Notes under the pieces: model-generated | Database searches by the model: none | What the model was told of the DNA's origin: nothing | Seen by the model: the letters and a program-made list of their open reading frames with translations, nothing else | Part shown: one piece after another, positions 1 to 12,400 of the stretch | Numbering within the stretch: position 1 is the stretch's first letter | How the letters are laid out: each line of letters starts with the position of its first letter | Assembly (NCBI GenBank): GCA_916048095.2 | Contig: OU696584.1 | Location: forward strand, 8,042,944 to 8,106,943 | Length of the DNA stretch: 64,000 nt | Direction: 5' to 3' | Source: Sacculina carcini | Lineage: Eukaryota > Arthropoda > Thecostraca > Sacculinidae | Translations under genes and position numbers: made by a program

Positions 1-829
1 TGCCCCCCCCTCTCTATCCCCCCTGGTCCCAAGTGTCTTCTCGCGTAACATCTGTTTACCACGATGTCCTCAGTGTGTTTGTGTGTGTTCATACGTTTAT
101 ACGAGTATTTGTCAACACATAATTTATACAGGCAAATTCACATAATAACAATTTTGACTATGCCCTTTAAGCCTGGGGCTTCTTTTGGGCATATGAATTT
201 TAACAAATTCAGTGTTCAGGAATAGATATTAAAACACGTTGACAACACGAATGCTTACATGCAATGACAAAATACGAAATATGTAACCACAAATATTATG
301 CAGTATTAAAGAGTGGTTTCATACAATCACTAACATATTCGTACTTCATATGTGTGTGCGTGTGAAAAGAAAAAAATCATTATTTTGAGCGAGTTAATTA
401 TGTCACATTTGTGTTTTATTCATTCGTGTGCTCTGTTTTACATATGCCTTCTGCGCCTATGTGCATCAGTGTGCTTTATATACTTTGCTTTCATTGTATA
501 TGTGCGTGCTGTGGCGTTTGGGTTGCCACGGAACAACACAAGTTGATAACGTGAGTGCTTTGGACCGACTGTATTTACAAGTACAGACATAACAGGACAG
601 CATGATCGGACACACGTACAAACAAGCTCACGCACACATGCTCCTACAACACATATACAATGACACGGACAAACATGACACACAAACATACAAACGAACA
701 GGCAGGCCAGTAGGGTCGGGAGGTGGCGCGAGACGGAAGTTGTGTCGCACCACAATATACTTTGCTTTCAATTTTTTAATGTTTGTGCTCGTGTATGTGT
801 GTGAGTCAGGTGTTTGTGCGCGTGTGCAG
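1..829. other. Non-coding upstream/intronic stretch
   Basis: No supported exon is visible. The stretch is AT-rich with short TG-rich runs near 345-365 and 780-828. The TG-rich run ending in GTGCAG at 829 is the 3' end of the intron that precedes the first visible exon of the PX-domain gene. Open frames here are short and of low complexity. The earlier exons of that gene must lie left of the window. Confidence 0.5.
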
Positions 830-1709
830 TGATGAATGGAGTGTTTATCACCGATATTCCAGCTTCTACCAGCTGTACCGTCGTTTGCGCAAGCTGTCGC
901 ACGAGATCAAGGCGTTTGACTTCCCGCCGCGACAAGCCATCAACCGCACTGTAATTCACCGTTCTGCTCATCCTCTTTTTCTACCCTCCTGAATTTCGCG
1001 TTTCTTTGTTGTTCTTCTACTGGTGCGCTTTTGTATTGCAATTTTTCTGCTCCTTTTCCAACTTAAGCCCACGTGTGAATTGGCATAAATAACCGCCGGC
1101 ATGCTAGTATAATTGTCCTGTGTGTTGTCCCATGAGCCACTGAAACATTGCGTTGAGTTATATGCTTGTGTGAGCGCGTGCGTGTGTATGGTGGGTGAAT
1201 CCAACGAATCTAGTCAATATTGTGCAAATTCTGGTCATTTGAGTGAAATCTAGCAGTGGCGGGTCCAGAGTGCAATTTTGGGAGGGCTGAATTTTGGGGG
1301 CAATCAGTCATGTACATACATCATTATGCAACGTCTTTGCGACAATGCTTATATGAACCAATTCTACAGAAATACATTGTTCTTGACCTCTTGGTTATGA
1401 GGAGTTGATGGAAACATTTGAGGGGGGCTTCAACCCCCCTGAGCTTCCCTCTGGATCCGCCAGTGGAATGTGGTCATTTTGTTGTTTATTATTTGTGTCG
1501 TCGCGCAGGGCAGTCGGGTGGCCGAGAACCGTCGCGGCCGACTACAGCAGTTTCTGCAGTGCGTGCTGCGCTACTTGATGCGCGTGCACCATCAGCTGAC
1601 CACGTGTCCGTCGAGGGCCGCGCTACAGCTGGCCGAACCCTTCTTCGCCGGCTGCAGCGGACGACTGCCAAACGATCTGCCAATCGGCGCGCCCGTCTCG
1701 CGCCAATGA
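830..1709 (+). CDS. SNX29-like PX-domain protein, last two exons (5' partial)
   Basis: Exons 830-950 and 1509-1709 join in frame, encoding 40 codons after one leftover base, then 66 codons and TGA. The first exon carries the core of a PX domain, the phosphoinositide-binding fold: an EWSVYHRYSSFYQL segment followed by a proline-containing FDFPPRQAI loop. The second exon continues with VAENRRGRLQQFLQCVL, matching the conserved stretch after the PX loop in which an arginine pair precedes a hydrophobic helix. The tail containing LQLAEPFF resembles the end of SNX29 (RUN and PX domain sorting nexin), where the PX domain is also near the C-terminus. By family knowledge this is a peripheral endosomal membrane protein. 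The RUN and coiled-coil parts would lie outside the window. Another C-terminal-PX sorting nexin or kinesin is possible. Splice sites are CAG/T at 829 and ACT/GTAATT at 951. Confidence 0.6.
1254..1465. mobile_element. Short inverted-repeat element (MITE) in PX-gene intron
   Basis: The left end begins CAGTGGCGGGTCCAGAG and the right end reads as its near reverse complement (CTCTGGATCCGCCAGTG). Inside each end are G-rich runs (GGGAGGGCTGAA on the left, the complement of GGGGGGTTGAAG on the right). About 212 bp with no coding capacity is typical of a non-autonomous DNA transposon. Ends of this CASTGGCGGATCCAGAG type are common in invertebrate hAT-like MITEs. I see no clean 8-bp target duplication, so the exact boundaries are uncertain. 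Confidence 0.5.
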
Positions 1710-3040
1710 AGCGCTGATTGGCTGGTTGTCGGCGGTGGGCGGAGTCTGGAGCGCGACTAAAATTGCGTATTCAGCACGTGATATCAATACCACGGGCCTC
1801 TCGTTGGATGTGTTCATAAGTTGTTATCCATATGCTGCACTGTTATTGGCGGTCATCACTGGCAAATGTGGTGATTTGATGCAACGCTTTAATACCCACA
1901 GGACGAAAAGGGGCAGCAACATATATCTGTGGGAAATCGGGATATTGGTAGAGTTGAAAACTGTAAAAATACCAGAGGATTGTGGGTTTGATGAAGGCTG
2001 ATTCTCATTGCCGTCTCAATTATATCTCAAATTGTATTGCTGCGCTGGCAAATGTTCGTACACCTGTGGCAGGTTAAATCACTGGTCGTTTGTCTAGTCG
2101 TTTGTGGAGGCTGCAGTTGGGTGAAACGCGTGATGATTGCACGCGCGACCAGTGGTGTGATAGAGCTTCCACATGCACGACAAACTCGTTGTTAATAGCG
2201 TAGCTGCCCTGTTCATTCTGGATTATATGCGCTGATCTACTAACGTTTTGTATTGGCCAGAAAGCGCATACAAATCAACTGTCATCGAGTTGTTATTCGC
2301 GTGTTTATTGACATTAATCCTGTTGGAAACTGTGGAATCATGTGTGATTTTGGTCGACCATTGTCGACCTGGAATACGGTTGAAGCCCGACTCATATTTC
2401 GGTTTCCAGTTGAGAACCGGCTTCAAGCCTACATATGTATTGTGTATGCGAATTCGTTTTTATAATATTTGACAAATATATCAAGCTTTTATACCGCAAT
2501 TACATCGTTAATCATCAATACACGACATTGTTGTCTGGAATATCACCAGTGTCGGAAATAGTGGACGTTTGTGAGCCGAGGAATAACGAAAGTAAAAATA
2601 CTGATCTAATCTTATTCTCGAATGAAGGTCCTGGTTTTCCACCCTTCGGACTCAGGCTCAATGAAATGGCGCAATGTGAGACACACAAATTTGTTTAAAG
2701 AAGAGATTAGAACTGTCACAATCAGCAGTGACAACACTAAGAACTAAATTCAACTGCAGACCAAGAGACAAACATCTACAGAGCGCACATCAAACTGCAT
2801 ACTGATAATGACAATAATCAAATACTGCATACTGAAAATAATCAAACAGGCTGGAATGAACTATCTGCGTCGTCTACGCAACACTGATTTTAATTGATAA
2901 ATATATTGAAATGCAATTATCCGTGTTTACAATATAAATTAGGTGTTTATGAGGAATTGCACTGTTTTTTCATCAACTGACTACTAGCTCAAATTTAATT
3001 GTCAAAACTGTACTGCAGGCGGTGCACTGTGAGCTTACAA
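1710..3040. other. Intergenic, no gene seen
   Basis: Region between the end of the PX gene and the RPL13A transcription start. No exon with convincing codon pattern and splice signals was found on either strand. No canonical AATAAA was seen close after the PX-gene stop, so its poly(A) site is not assigned. Confidence 0.45.
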
Positions 3041-3041
3041 A

Positions 3042-3050
3042 CTTCCTTCT
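3042..3050 (+). promoter_or_regulatory. Possible 5'TOP tract of RPL13A
   Basis: The pyrimidine run CTTCCTTCT lies directly before the RPL13A start codon (ATG at 3057). A 5'-terminal oligopyrimidine tract is the family hallmark of animal ribosomal-protein mRNAs and would place the cap near 3042. There is no transcript evidence. Confidence 0.4.
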
Positions 3051-3056
3051 GTGAAG

Positions 3057-5058
3057 ATGTCTGAGAGGAAGAAGGTAAATTTGTTCACTGAGTTTCATTT
3101 ATCATCATTTGGTGTTCTGAATAATTATGACTTATCGTTTAGTTCGCGAATTTTCTTTACACTGGCGGCTTAGGCGAGTTATTTTAAGGACTAGCTTACA
3201 CGTGGCATTGTTTTGTGGAGACCGGCTTTTGATTTTCTTTGTTTTCTCCAATCATCAGTGCCGTATTCCTTGCCGGTGCATTCTCGAAATAAGGACAGTA
3301 CCTACTGTGTATTTGGCGGCCGACGAGCAATGCCTACATATGTGCTCTATGTCAAGTATATGCTTGTGTGTGTTTTTGGTGATGTATTATTGGTTCTGTA
3401 CGCGTGCTTGATTCAGGCTGTGGTGGTGGACGGACATGGCCACTTGCTGGGCCACTTGGCCTCGGTGGTGGCCAAGCAGTTGTTGAACGGAGGACGTGTG
3501 GTGGTTGTGCGCTGTGAGGACATCAACATCTCGGGCTCCTTCTACCGCAACCGGCTCAAATACATGGACTACCTGCGCAAGCGGTGCAATGTCAACCCAC
3601 TGCGAGGACCGTTCCATTTCCGCGCGCCCTCCATGATGCTGCGTCGCGTGGTCAGAGGTCAGTGACCTCCACTGCCCTTCACGTGCTTTCTTGCTAGTGA
3701 TAGACGTCTGTCTCACACAAATACTCATTTAGCAGGCAATTCTCGATATCGTTCTATAGAACTTTGTATTATTTTATGCACTTCAGCACATGGGGTCACC
3801 GCATGGTGGTAATAGTGCACTTGCACTCTTCCCATACTAATGGACTAGCCTGTAATTAATAACAATTATTTTATGATCCCAAAATGTGTTTGCCGATCAA
3901 TACAATATATTTCTGAAACAACACAACTCAAATGAATACATGGGAAGAAAAAATACAACGATAAGTAAACCAACAAATAATGCGAATACCAACGCTTCAC
4001 CGGTGCATCGCATAAACAGCAGTTCTGACACCCAAGTTTGCCGCACGTTGGTCTCAATTGTAGCGCAATATCATAAGAATTATAATAATAATTTGGTTGG
4101 CACTCAAACGGACCGGCTGGGGCGCGTGTGTTGTGTTCAGGCATGTTACCGCACAAGACCCGGCGCGGGGGTAACGCCATGTTGCGTCTGCGGTGTGTTG
4201 AGGGCGTGCCGCGTCAGTACCAGAAGCTGCGGCGCGTGGTCGTGCCATCGGCCATGCGCAAGTTGCGACTGCGACCCGGCCGACCTTACTGCGACCTCGG
4301 TCGACTGGCGCACGAGGCCGGCTGGAAGTACCAGACGGTGGTGAAGACGCTGGAGGCGCGCCGGCGCGTGCGAGATCATTTGTACGCCAAGAAGCTGAAC
4401 AACAAGCAGGTGAGAGGTGCTGAGGCGGCGCCAAGGCGGGGCTTGCTGGTGCAAACCCCCAAAAATCATAATATTGGGTATTACAATTCGTTACAGGGTT
4501 TGAAAAAACCTTTTTTTCAACAAAAAAACAAAAACCATGTTATTTTAGAAAAAACAAAAAAACATTGGTTTATTTGGTTTTTTACACAAATAAAAAAAAG
4601 GATTGTACCATGCTGTTTAGTACATAGTTAAACATATATTAACATATAATCTTGGGTATTACAATTTGTTAACACTGTAATTGAAACTTTATTGTCCTAC
4701 GGTGATCTTATTAATGAAGTATTTGTTACTGTTATGATGTTTGCATGTGTGTCAATGTGTTATTATATCTTCTATCCTATGTTATTCACCTCGGTTCGTT
4801 CAATATATAATGTCCTGTAATTTTGGTTCAAGTTCGAGGACTGAATGAGTGTGTCCCCCAGTGTCTTATTATGATATTTTGTAGTCAGCGTTCGAGTGTA
4901 GCTCTACGGGGTCATTGGAGCTCATTTAATCTCGATGTGTTTTGCCGGTTTGCTCGCGCACACAGAAAGAGAAGACGATTGTTGAGAGGCGACTGAAGAA
5001 CAACTCACGACTGGCAGCCATCAACAAAGAACTGGTCTCACTGGGCTGTATCATGTGA
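3057..5058 (+). CDS. RPL13A: 60S ribosomal protein L13a (uL13)
   Basis: Exons 3057-3074, 3417-3657, 4141-4409 and 4966-5058 join to 207 codons including TGA (206 aa; human about 203). Exon 1 encodes MSERKK only. Exon 2 continues [20 protein letters not shown] and includes [14 protein letters not shown] and the [10 protein letters not shown] block, all highly conserved in uL13. Exon 3 carries [10 protein letters not shown] and [13 protein letters not shown]. Exon 4 is a basic C-terminal helix. The protein is a structural component of the cytosolic large subunit. Donors are AAG/GTAAAT, GAG/GTCAGT and CAG/GTGAGA. Intron 2 contains a copy of the interspersed repeat family (3781-3870). In vertebrates the RPL13A introns host C/D snoRNAs; I looked for boxed snoRNAs here and found none convincing. 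Confidence 0.95.
3781..3870 (+). repeat. Interspersed repeat family, copy 1
   Basis: Shares the core GGTGGTAATAGTGCACTTGC followed by a CACTCTTCCCAT-type segment and ends in TGTAATTAATAA with a TAA-rich tail. Located in RPL13A intron 2, same orientation as the gene. The same core recurs at eight other places in this window. Confidence 0.75.
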
Positions 5059-5108
5059 TACCCGCCCTGTCTGCCGTGTGTTTCCATTGTCTTTGTTTCA
5101 GTGCGCGT

Positions 5109-5114
5109 AATAAA
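5109..5114 (+). terminator. RPL13A poly(A) signal AATAAA
   Basis: Canonical AATAAA, 51 bases after the RPL13A stop codon, on the coding strand. Confidence 0.75.
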
Positions 5115-5300
5115 TTGCCGGCTTGTCAGCGTTTCTTGCGCATGTGTTTCGTGTCTGCGAGTTTATATAGTGACGTGTGTGTGTTGATACTTGCACACGC
5201 TTCTCAAACCACGTGATATATTGACTAGATGTCTTCCGTATTTTATATGTAATTAGCTGAAATTACAGTAAGTGTATGTAGACATGTTTATCAAGCAGAC

Positions 5301-5306
5301 TTTATT
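5301..5306 (-). terminator. MRPS35 poly(A) signal AATAAA (minus strand)
   Basis: TTTATT on the plus strand reads AATAAA on the minus strand, 70 bases beyond the MRPS35 stop. RPL13A and MRPS35 are thus convergent with 3' ends less than 200 bp apart. Confidence 0.7.
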
Positions 5307-5375
5307 TCACCGCCTGGCACGATAAACGGGAGCAGAAGTTGGGTAGGCAGCTTGCTACGTGTGGAACAAATGCAG

Positions 5376-6746
5376 TTACGAGGCGGAGTCAGTGTTTGCA
5401 TGAGGCGCGGAGTGCAGGTTGAGTTGTAGCAGACGCAACACGCTGGTACGGTACTGATCAATCGAGTCACGCGTCTCGCCTTCGTTCAGCAAACGATCGA
5501 CGGCGGTCGCGTATTGCGTCACCTCTTCGCTGCGCTCGTGCAGGCCCAGCTGATGACAGGCTCGCTGTGACGACGAGCCGCTCCACTGGAAGTCCTCGTG
5601 GTCCGCACGCGTCCTCAGCGCCTCCCACGAGTGTTGGCGTCTACTCTCGCCGCAACACGCAGTCAGCAAGAAGACGGCGTAGTCGTAGTTTTGCCGCCGA
5701 AATGGACACTGGCTGGCGGTGAGGAGTAGCGAGTCGGTGCGGCGGTCGTACTGAGTCAACATGAGTCGCAGCAACTTATCTCGCTGCTGGCCAGTCAACT
5801 GGAGCGCCGACACGCTCACACGCACGCTGACCACGCGCGCCTCGGGGTGTCGTATGCTGGGTGAGGCGTGCACAAAGTCGCAAGTGATCACCTCCATCGG
5901 TAATAACCGGTCCATTTTGGCGTCATCAAGACCTGTGGGCCATTCAGTGCAGAACCTACGACACACACACGCGCATACACAGGAGCTCAAGACAACACGC
6001 CAGGATCAGTACTCGCTACCACGGGGATAAGTGATGTAGAATGAACTTGGAAATTGTAGAACTAGCGGCATAAACCCAGACATTACAGAACACCGAATTG
6101 ATACGATAAAATATTGTACGATTCCCATTGAACGATGAAATATATATCAGATATGAACTCGACGGAGTGGCTTTCAACGTGGAAAATTGAAAAAGCGTAA
6201 TGCATGAAACTCAATTGAAATGAACAATTAAAAAAGAGTGTGCAACTTTGTACAGCTCGCCCCCGCCGGGGAACAAGTAGTGCACCTGCGCAGCGCGTCA
6301 CAATGCAGACGAATGGCAGGCGGCGTGAGGTGCAAGAAATTGGCCAATTTGATCAGCTCGGGGTTGGCCCACTTGCCCACACGTGCGTTCATCAGCGGAC
6401 GGTCGACGTAGCTCTGTCGCAGCGGCAGCGGCACACTGGCGGGGTGGAAGCTGCGAGCCGTCGGCCACGCGCTGGGCCAGTGCTGATCAACCGGCATGCG
6501 GTCGGCGCGAGGCGAGCTCACCGCCGGTCTGTCGGCCGCCGAACGGCGCTGGCGATTGCGCACGAGTCGGCGGCGCGTGCCCAAGTCCAGCGGCTGGAAC
6601 CTCGGCCGGCGGGACGACGCAGAAGTAGGAGGCGTAGGAGAGGCGTCACTTGAACACCAGCACGCAGGGGCGAGCACCTGACTGCATGGCGAGATGCACG
6701 GTGACAGAGCAGATCGCCACGACAGCAAGGACCTTGTAGTTAACAT
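5376..6746 (-). CDS. MRPS35: Mitochondrial small-subunit ribosomal protein mS35
   Basis: Two minus-strand exons, 6746-6286 and 5955-5376, join across a 330-bp GT-AG intron to 347 codons (346 aa). An in-frame ATG at 6761 would add five residues. ATG 6746 is preferred because it opens an MLTTRSLLSWRSAL segment, a basic amphipathic mitochondrial presequence. The body matches mS35: PRADRMPVDQHWPS, a proline-rich VPLPLRQ segment, LIKLANFLHLTPPAIRLHC, the splice junction inside FCTEWP, then CPFRRQNYDYAVFLLTACC. The C-terminal helix SIDQYRTSVLRLLQLN is also conserved. It acts in the mitochondrial ribosome small subunit. The gene is divergent from the REXO5-like gene, so the two probably share a promoter region. 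Confidence 0.93.
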
Positions 6747-6761
6747 TGCGCGATAATACAT

Positions 6762-7219
6762 CTGCTAACTGACGACACAAAATTCAGCGATACAGATGCG
6801 ACACGAAAACACCAAACATCCTCCCACAGTTCAGATCACAAAACCTCTGTATATGAGGCGCTCAGTTATGTATATATCTCTATATATAAAAATTTGATTC
6901 AACGATCAAACAACAGTGGTTCTTCTCATGCAAAAAATCACTGTTTTTGGCGTGGTATTCAGTTCTATTCTACTCATACCAATAAAAAATTGTTACGAAA
7001 AACACGCAAAAGTTACGTTAATGGAGGTTAGTGTCACATGTGTTCGGCATTTAGTTCAACTCTATTAAAAATTGCCTTTATTCTTCAGAATGTTTGCTAT
7101 CTATGCTTATTCTGTGGTTAAAAGACTGTGACATCATACATTAGACATCATATGCAGTCTAGATTTTGTGAGCATCGTTGTCGCTGACCTGTAATTATAT
7201 TGTGGCTCTTGGCTGTCAC
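6762..7219. promoter_or_regulatory. Putative bidirectional promoter region, MRPS35 / REXO5-like
   Basis: About 458 bp separate the diverging start codons of MRPS35 (minus) and the REXO5-like gene (plus). No exon, transposon or long simple repeat lies here, unlike most non-coding DNA in the window. No sharp TATA box is obvious at a useful distance from either ATG. Assignment as a shared promoter is inference from spacing. Confidence 0.4.
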
Positions 7220-9386
7220 ATGGACAGCTGCTGTGTGCTTCAGGCGGCGCTCAAGGTTGGTGAAATGTTCTTTAATATTCAGGATGTTGTAAATTCAGGG
7301 TTGCTGAAATGTTCATGATGGTGCAAAGTTTGGCCCTTGATGGCATCTAAATTAAGCTAGAATTGGCCGAATGGTAGGCTTGACGAGTTTTGTATGTTAT
7401 TTTTTCATCGTTTCCTCGTGTTTTTGCAGTCAATTGTATGTGCGCGTGTATTTTTTACAGCACAACCCTCTGTTTCCACTGTGCAATCCGTGCTTGAAGC
7501 CGTCTTCTGCATCACCCAACGTCGAAACGTCGTCTGATATTGGTGGATGTGGCGTCTCTTCCGCGCCAAATTCGTGCAACACCGACCAAGCAGCTGCGCC
7601 ACAATCGTCTTGTGATTGTTCCAATTGTCCCTTGCCAGCCAACGACTGCCACCGGTTAGTGTTGCCAGATTTGTGCATTTATTGTTGCTGTTTTTCCCAC
7701 GTAGATATATTGGCGGAATAAGTGTGATGATATGTTTTTTTGTTGTATCCACTGTCACTATACCACACAAATTTTTGTGTTTGCATTGTTTTCAGGAATT
7801 CAGCGTGCTCAAACGAATCGACCGTGAACACTGAGCATTCTTCAAGTAAATCAAGTAAGACTTCTTTCATCACACACAATAACCATGCACTCACGGGAAA
7901 CACAAATTGATAATTCTGGTGAATTAGCGGGAATTTCAGCAATTAAGTGTGTGCTATTTTTCACAAGAATTCTTAGCTACGCTTGCTGTATCAAACTTAC
8001 ACGATATTGTTGTGCATAATTGGCAACTCATCAAGCTGAATACTGGCGGTGGCCTGCTAAACAGCGCACGTGTTGATTTCTTCATGTGTTTTCAGCAGCC
8101 GACGTGCAGATGGCGCTGGCGGCGGAGAAAGGCGAGCGCGCCACCAAACGGCGTCATCGCAAGCACAACAAAATGGCGGCACTGTTGCGAATGATAGACA
8201 TCAATGATTCGTGCGGTCGACCCCAGGTGGCGCCACTTGTCTATCATATTTTCTGGTTGATTTTGTGGGCTTCGCTTGGGCTCATATACTAACTAACCCC
8301 GTTTTTCTCTAGCTTTTTACATCTTTTCGGCGTTTCCAGGGTACATTCGGTGTCATCGCAGGGTGGTAATAGTACACTTGCACTCCTCCCATGCTACTGG
8401 ATTTACCTGTTTCTTCGTTTCAATAGTATTGGATATGAAAAATGATTGCGCTATTATTCTCGCTCACGAGCGCTTTAATTTTTCCTAATTTCTCAGTAAT
8501 TGTTACATAATTAACTGTGTAAACCATGTATATTATGTAGTTGTTAATTAGTTAATGTTTTTGAGGGCGTTTTACTCTATTAAGATTGTGTTTGTATTTG
8601 CATTGTTCATCTCCTAAATATCGGTGGATTTTTGTGTGCAGAAACAGATATCTGTGCCAGATAAAACGGAGGAGCCTCCACTGAAGAAAGCTCGTGCTGT
8701 CAACACGTTGCCGCCATCTTGTCTTGACGATCAGGCAATCAATTTCTCTCCTGCTCTGCTCACATACTCTCTACTTGCTCTCTTCCTCTATTTCTCTCTT
8801 TCTCTCTTTCTCTCTTTCTCTCTTTCTCTCTTTCTCTCTTTCTCTCTTTCTGTATGTGTGTGTGCCCGCCTCCTCTTCCGAGAACAGCTATAATCACCGT
8901 ATAGCCAGCCATCACTGCACACACACACACACACACATATATACACATACATACACACACAAACACACACACACCCACAAACATATACACGCACACACAC
9001 ACATACACACACACTCACACATACACACAAGCACATATACACATAGACACACACACAAATACATATACACACACCCACAAACACACACACACCAACAAAC
9101 ACACATACACATACACACACTCACACACACACATACACATACACACACTCACACATACACACAAGCACATATACACATATACACACACATAATGTTCATT
9201 GTTGATCGCATGCTTTTTCCTCTACATTTTTCCTGGTCAGGTCTTATTCTTTTTGCCTTATACATTCTTATACATGGGCTAACATGAGTTTAATATACTA
9301 ACTTAGCTCAAATTATTTCTACATCTTTTGTGGGCGCCTCCAGTACACATGAGGCCATCGCACAGGATTTGCCTGTAATACATGTT

Positions 9387-9417
<31 letters not shown>

Positions 9418-12400
9418 TTGTGTGTGTGTGCAGCAGTGTGATGATGGTGATGAGTCGGTGATGAAGTCGGCGGCGGCTCCATCATCATCATCATGTGATC
9501 ACAATCACAATCAGCCCATCACTGGCCCATCTTTATCACCGTCTCAACTGTCATATCAACAGATGAAATGCGCCGTCAAACGGAAACGCTCTAAACGGGT
9601 GTGTATGTATGTCTGTTTGTCTGCCTGGGTGTATTTATGTCTGTCTGTCTGTGTTGTGTGTATGTGTTGTTCTGTCTGTGTGTGTTTCTGTGTGTGTGTG
9701 TGTGTGTGCGTGTATGTTTATTTGTGTGTCTGTGTGTTTATGTGTGTCCCATTTGGGTGTCTGAACGTGTGTTTATGCGCCCATGTTAGCGTGTGTGTGC
9801 GTGTGTGTCTGTATAATATATGGGTATGTGCATTGAGTGTGTGTATGTTTATGTGTGTACGTATGTGTGTGTATTATATGTTTGTGTGCTTGTGTATTAT
9901 ATGTTTGTGTGTGTATTATATGATTGTATATGTGTGTGTGTGCTTGTGTATGCTTGTGTGCTTGTGTGTGATACTTGTGTATCATGTTTGTGTGTGTGTG
10001 TATTATATGTTCGTGTGTGTGTGTTTGTGTGTATTATACGCTCGTGTGTGTGTGTGATTGTGTATTATGTTTGTGTGTGTGTGTATGTTTATGTGTGTAC
10101 GTATGTGTGTGTGTGTTTGTATTATATGTTTGTGTGCTTGTGTATTATATTCCTGTGTGTGTGTGCTTGTGTGTGATACTTGTGTATCATGTTTGTGTGT
10201 GTGTTTGTGTGTATTATACGTTCGTGTGTATGTTTGTGTGTATTATACGTTCGTGTGTGTGTTTGTGTGTATTATACGCTCGTGTTTGTGTGTGTATTAT
10301 GTTTGTGTGTGTGTGATTGTGTATTATGTTTGTGTGTCTGTTTCTGTGTATGTGTGTGTGTGTGCTTGTATGAGCAGCGGTTGCCTCGGTTACAGCTGAA
10401 TTGTGTCGGCGACGAGGCTGGCCTGATGATGGCTCCTCACAGCAGAAGCCCGCTCTTTCTGCGTGACGTACAGACTCTCATTATCAACGCTCTCGCTCCT
10501 GACTTCGCTCCCTGGCCCTCCAGGTGCCCCTCTCTCTCTCTTCTATCTCTCTCTCATTGGCTTGTTTTTGCTCTCATACTCTTCTTTTCCACGTTGGTCA
10601 CTCTCACTCACACACACACACGGCTATCTGATTAGTATTGAACATTCCGTGGTGCATATGTAATTTCAATGATATTATACCACAAATATGAGAGAAAAAA
10701 CCTCGTGACTTTTATTATAGCAATACCATGAAATGCAATGCTGAATTGTTTTTTACATAAGTAAAGTTTTTTGTGTTTTATATTTGTATATATACATGTT
10801 TTATATATATTATAAACTGTGAAGGCAAGGCTGGTAAATTAACATGGTATATTTGTATGTGATGGAGGTGGTGTCAGTTGTCTCGCGCCTCGCTCGTGGC
10901 CGGCGTGCTAGTCGTGGTGGTGGACGGTGTGAGTGTGGCCGACCTGACACACAACAACAGCGACGTGTTCGCCACCACCAACACTCTCTTCCCACTGCAG
11001 GTACCCGTGTGTGTGTGTCAGTCTGTCTGTGTGGGACTGTCTATCAGCTTGTATGTCTGTCTGTTTGACTGTCTGTCAATATGTCTATTAGTTTGTCTGT
11101 CTGTATGTCTGTGTCTGTCTGTCTGTCTAATTTATGTATCATAATAGTGTAGTTATTGTGTCGTTAAAAGCTTGTGAGCGTGTCGTTACCACTCGAACGC
11201 CGTGTGTTTGTGATATTGACCGCCCAGGTGGAGCTAGTGTCGCCGCAGTTATACGGCACCTGCGCCGCTGAGGAGATCGTCAATGTGCCTCTCAGCTGCG
11301 CTCAACAACGAGCGCTCGTGCAACGTACCGACACACACACACACACACACACATTCATATGATATGTCAACGTTATTTGAACGTCACGGCTTGACTGTGT
11401 GTGCCCTTTCTTATAATTCGGTCTGTTTTTTAGCTGCCGGATTAGCATCCACGTTTAACTGCTTGTGTATGCGTGTGTGTTTGTCTGTGGCAGTGTGTGT
11501 GTGTGTGTGTGTGTTGTCACCTAGTTGTTGTTCACAGCAATGATGAGTTAAACACTCGTGTGTGTCCTGTATCCTCGATTTGTCGTAATGTCATTCTAAT
11601 GAACAGATTAATTCTTTTCTGGCTAATAATTTTTTTCTGCTAGTCTATTTTACAGGTTGATGTATCAATCAGTGGTAAACTGACTATTTTTCACTATTTC
11701 TTCAGCTCTTCTTCTTATAAGCCGCTTGTTATTGAACCTTTCGGATGTTGCAAATTTGAAGAGATTTGGATTTTGACTTTGTTCTTTGTCTGTTGCGCGT
11801 GTGTGTGTCGGTGTTTGTGTGTTTCTCACCGAGTTGTTCAAGGCGAGACAGAGTCAGAGACTCGTGGGTCCCGCCTTCCAGTTGTCATAACATTATTTGA
11901 ATTGTTTTATTGTCCTTTGGTCTGTTATGTTTGCCGGTATATTATTCCACTGATTGATGCAACGGTTTGGAAAACTGTATTTCTCCACGTCCCTGCGAAT
12001 CCTCTTTTGTAAAAGCTTTTTATCTTCGTTCTCGTTTAGATGTTGATATTTCAAATAATTTATCAACGTGGATGTCTTCTTTGCCTGTAAGACACTTGTA
12101 GATCATTATCATGTCTCCTCTCTTTCTTCTTTCTTTGAGTGTAGGCAAGTTCGATCTCTCCAATCTCTCCTCATACCCAATCTTTCTTAATTCTGGCGTC
12201 CATTTCGTCATTGATCTTTGTACCTTTTCTAGTTTTTCAATATGTTTTTTCAGGTGAGGGCTCCACGCACATACTGCATGTGTGTGTGTGTGTGTGTGTG
12301 TGTCGGTGTGTGTGTGTGGTGCGATAACAGAGCAAGGCAGTGTGGAGAATGCCGCCGTAGCCGGACTTGTACAGGACCGGAGATTATCCGGAGTTGTGGC

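Noticed and set aside
4680-4860. C/D-box snoRNA in RPL13A intron 3
   Set aside because: TATGATGT near 4733 and CTGA near 4840 are about 100 nt apart without a terminal stem or C'/D' boxes. Expected from vertebrate RPL13A, but not supported here.
8694-9287. His/Thr-rich and Cys/Val-rich frames on both strands
   Set aside because: Translation of (CA)n and (TG)n repeats; no splice-consistent coding content.
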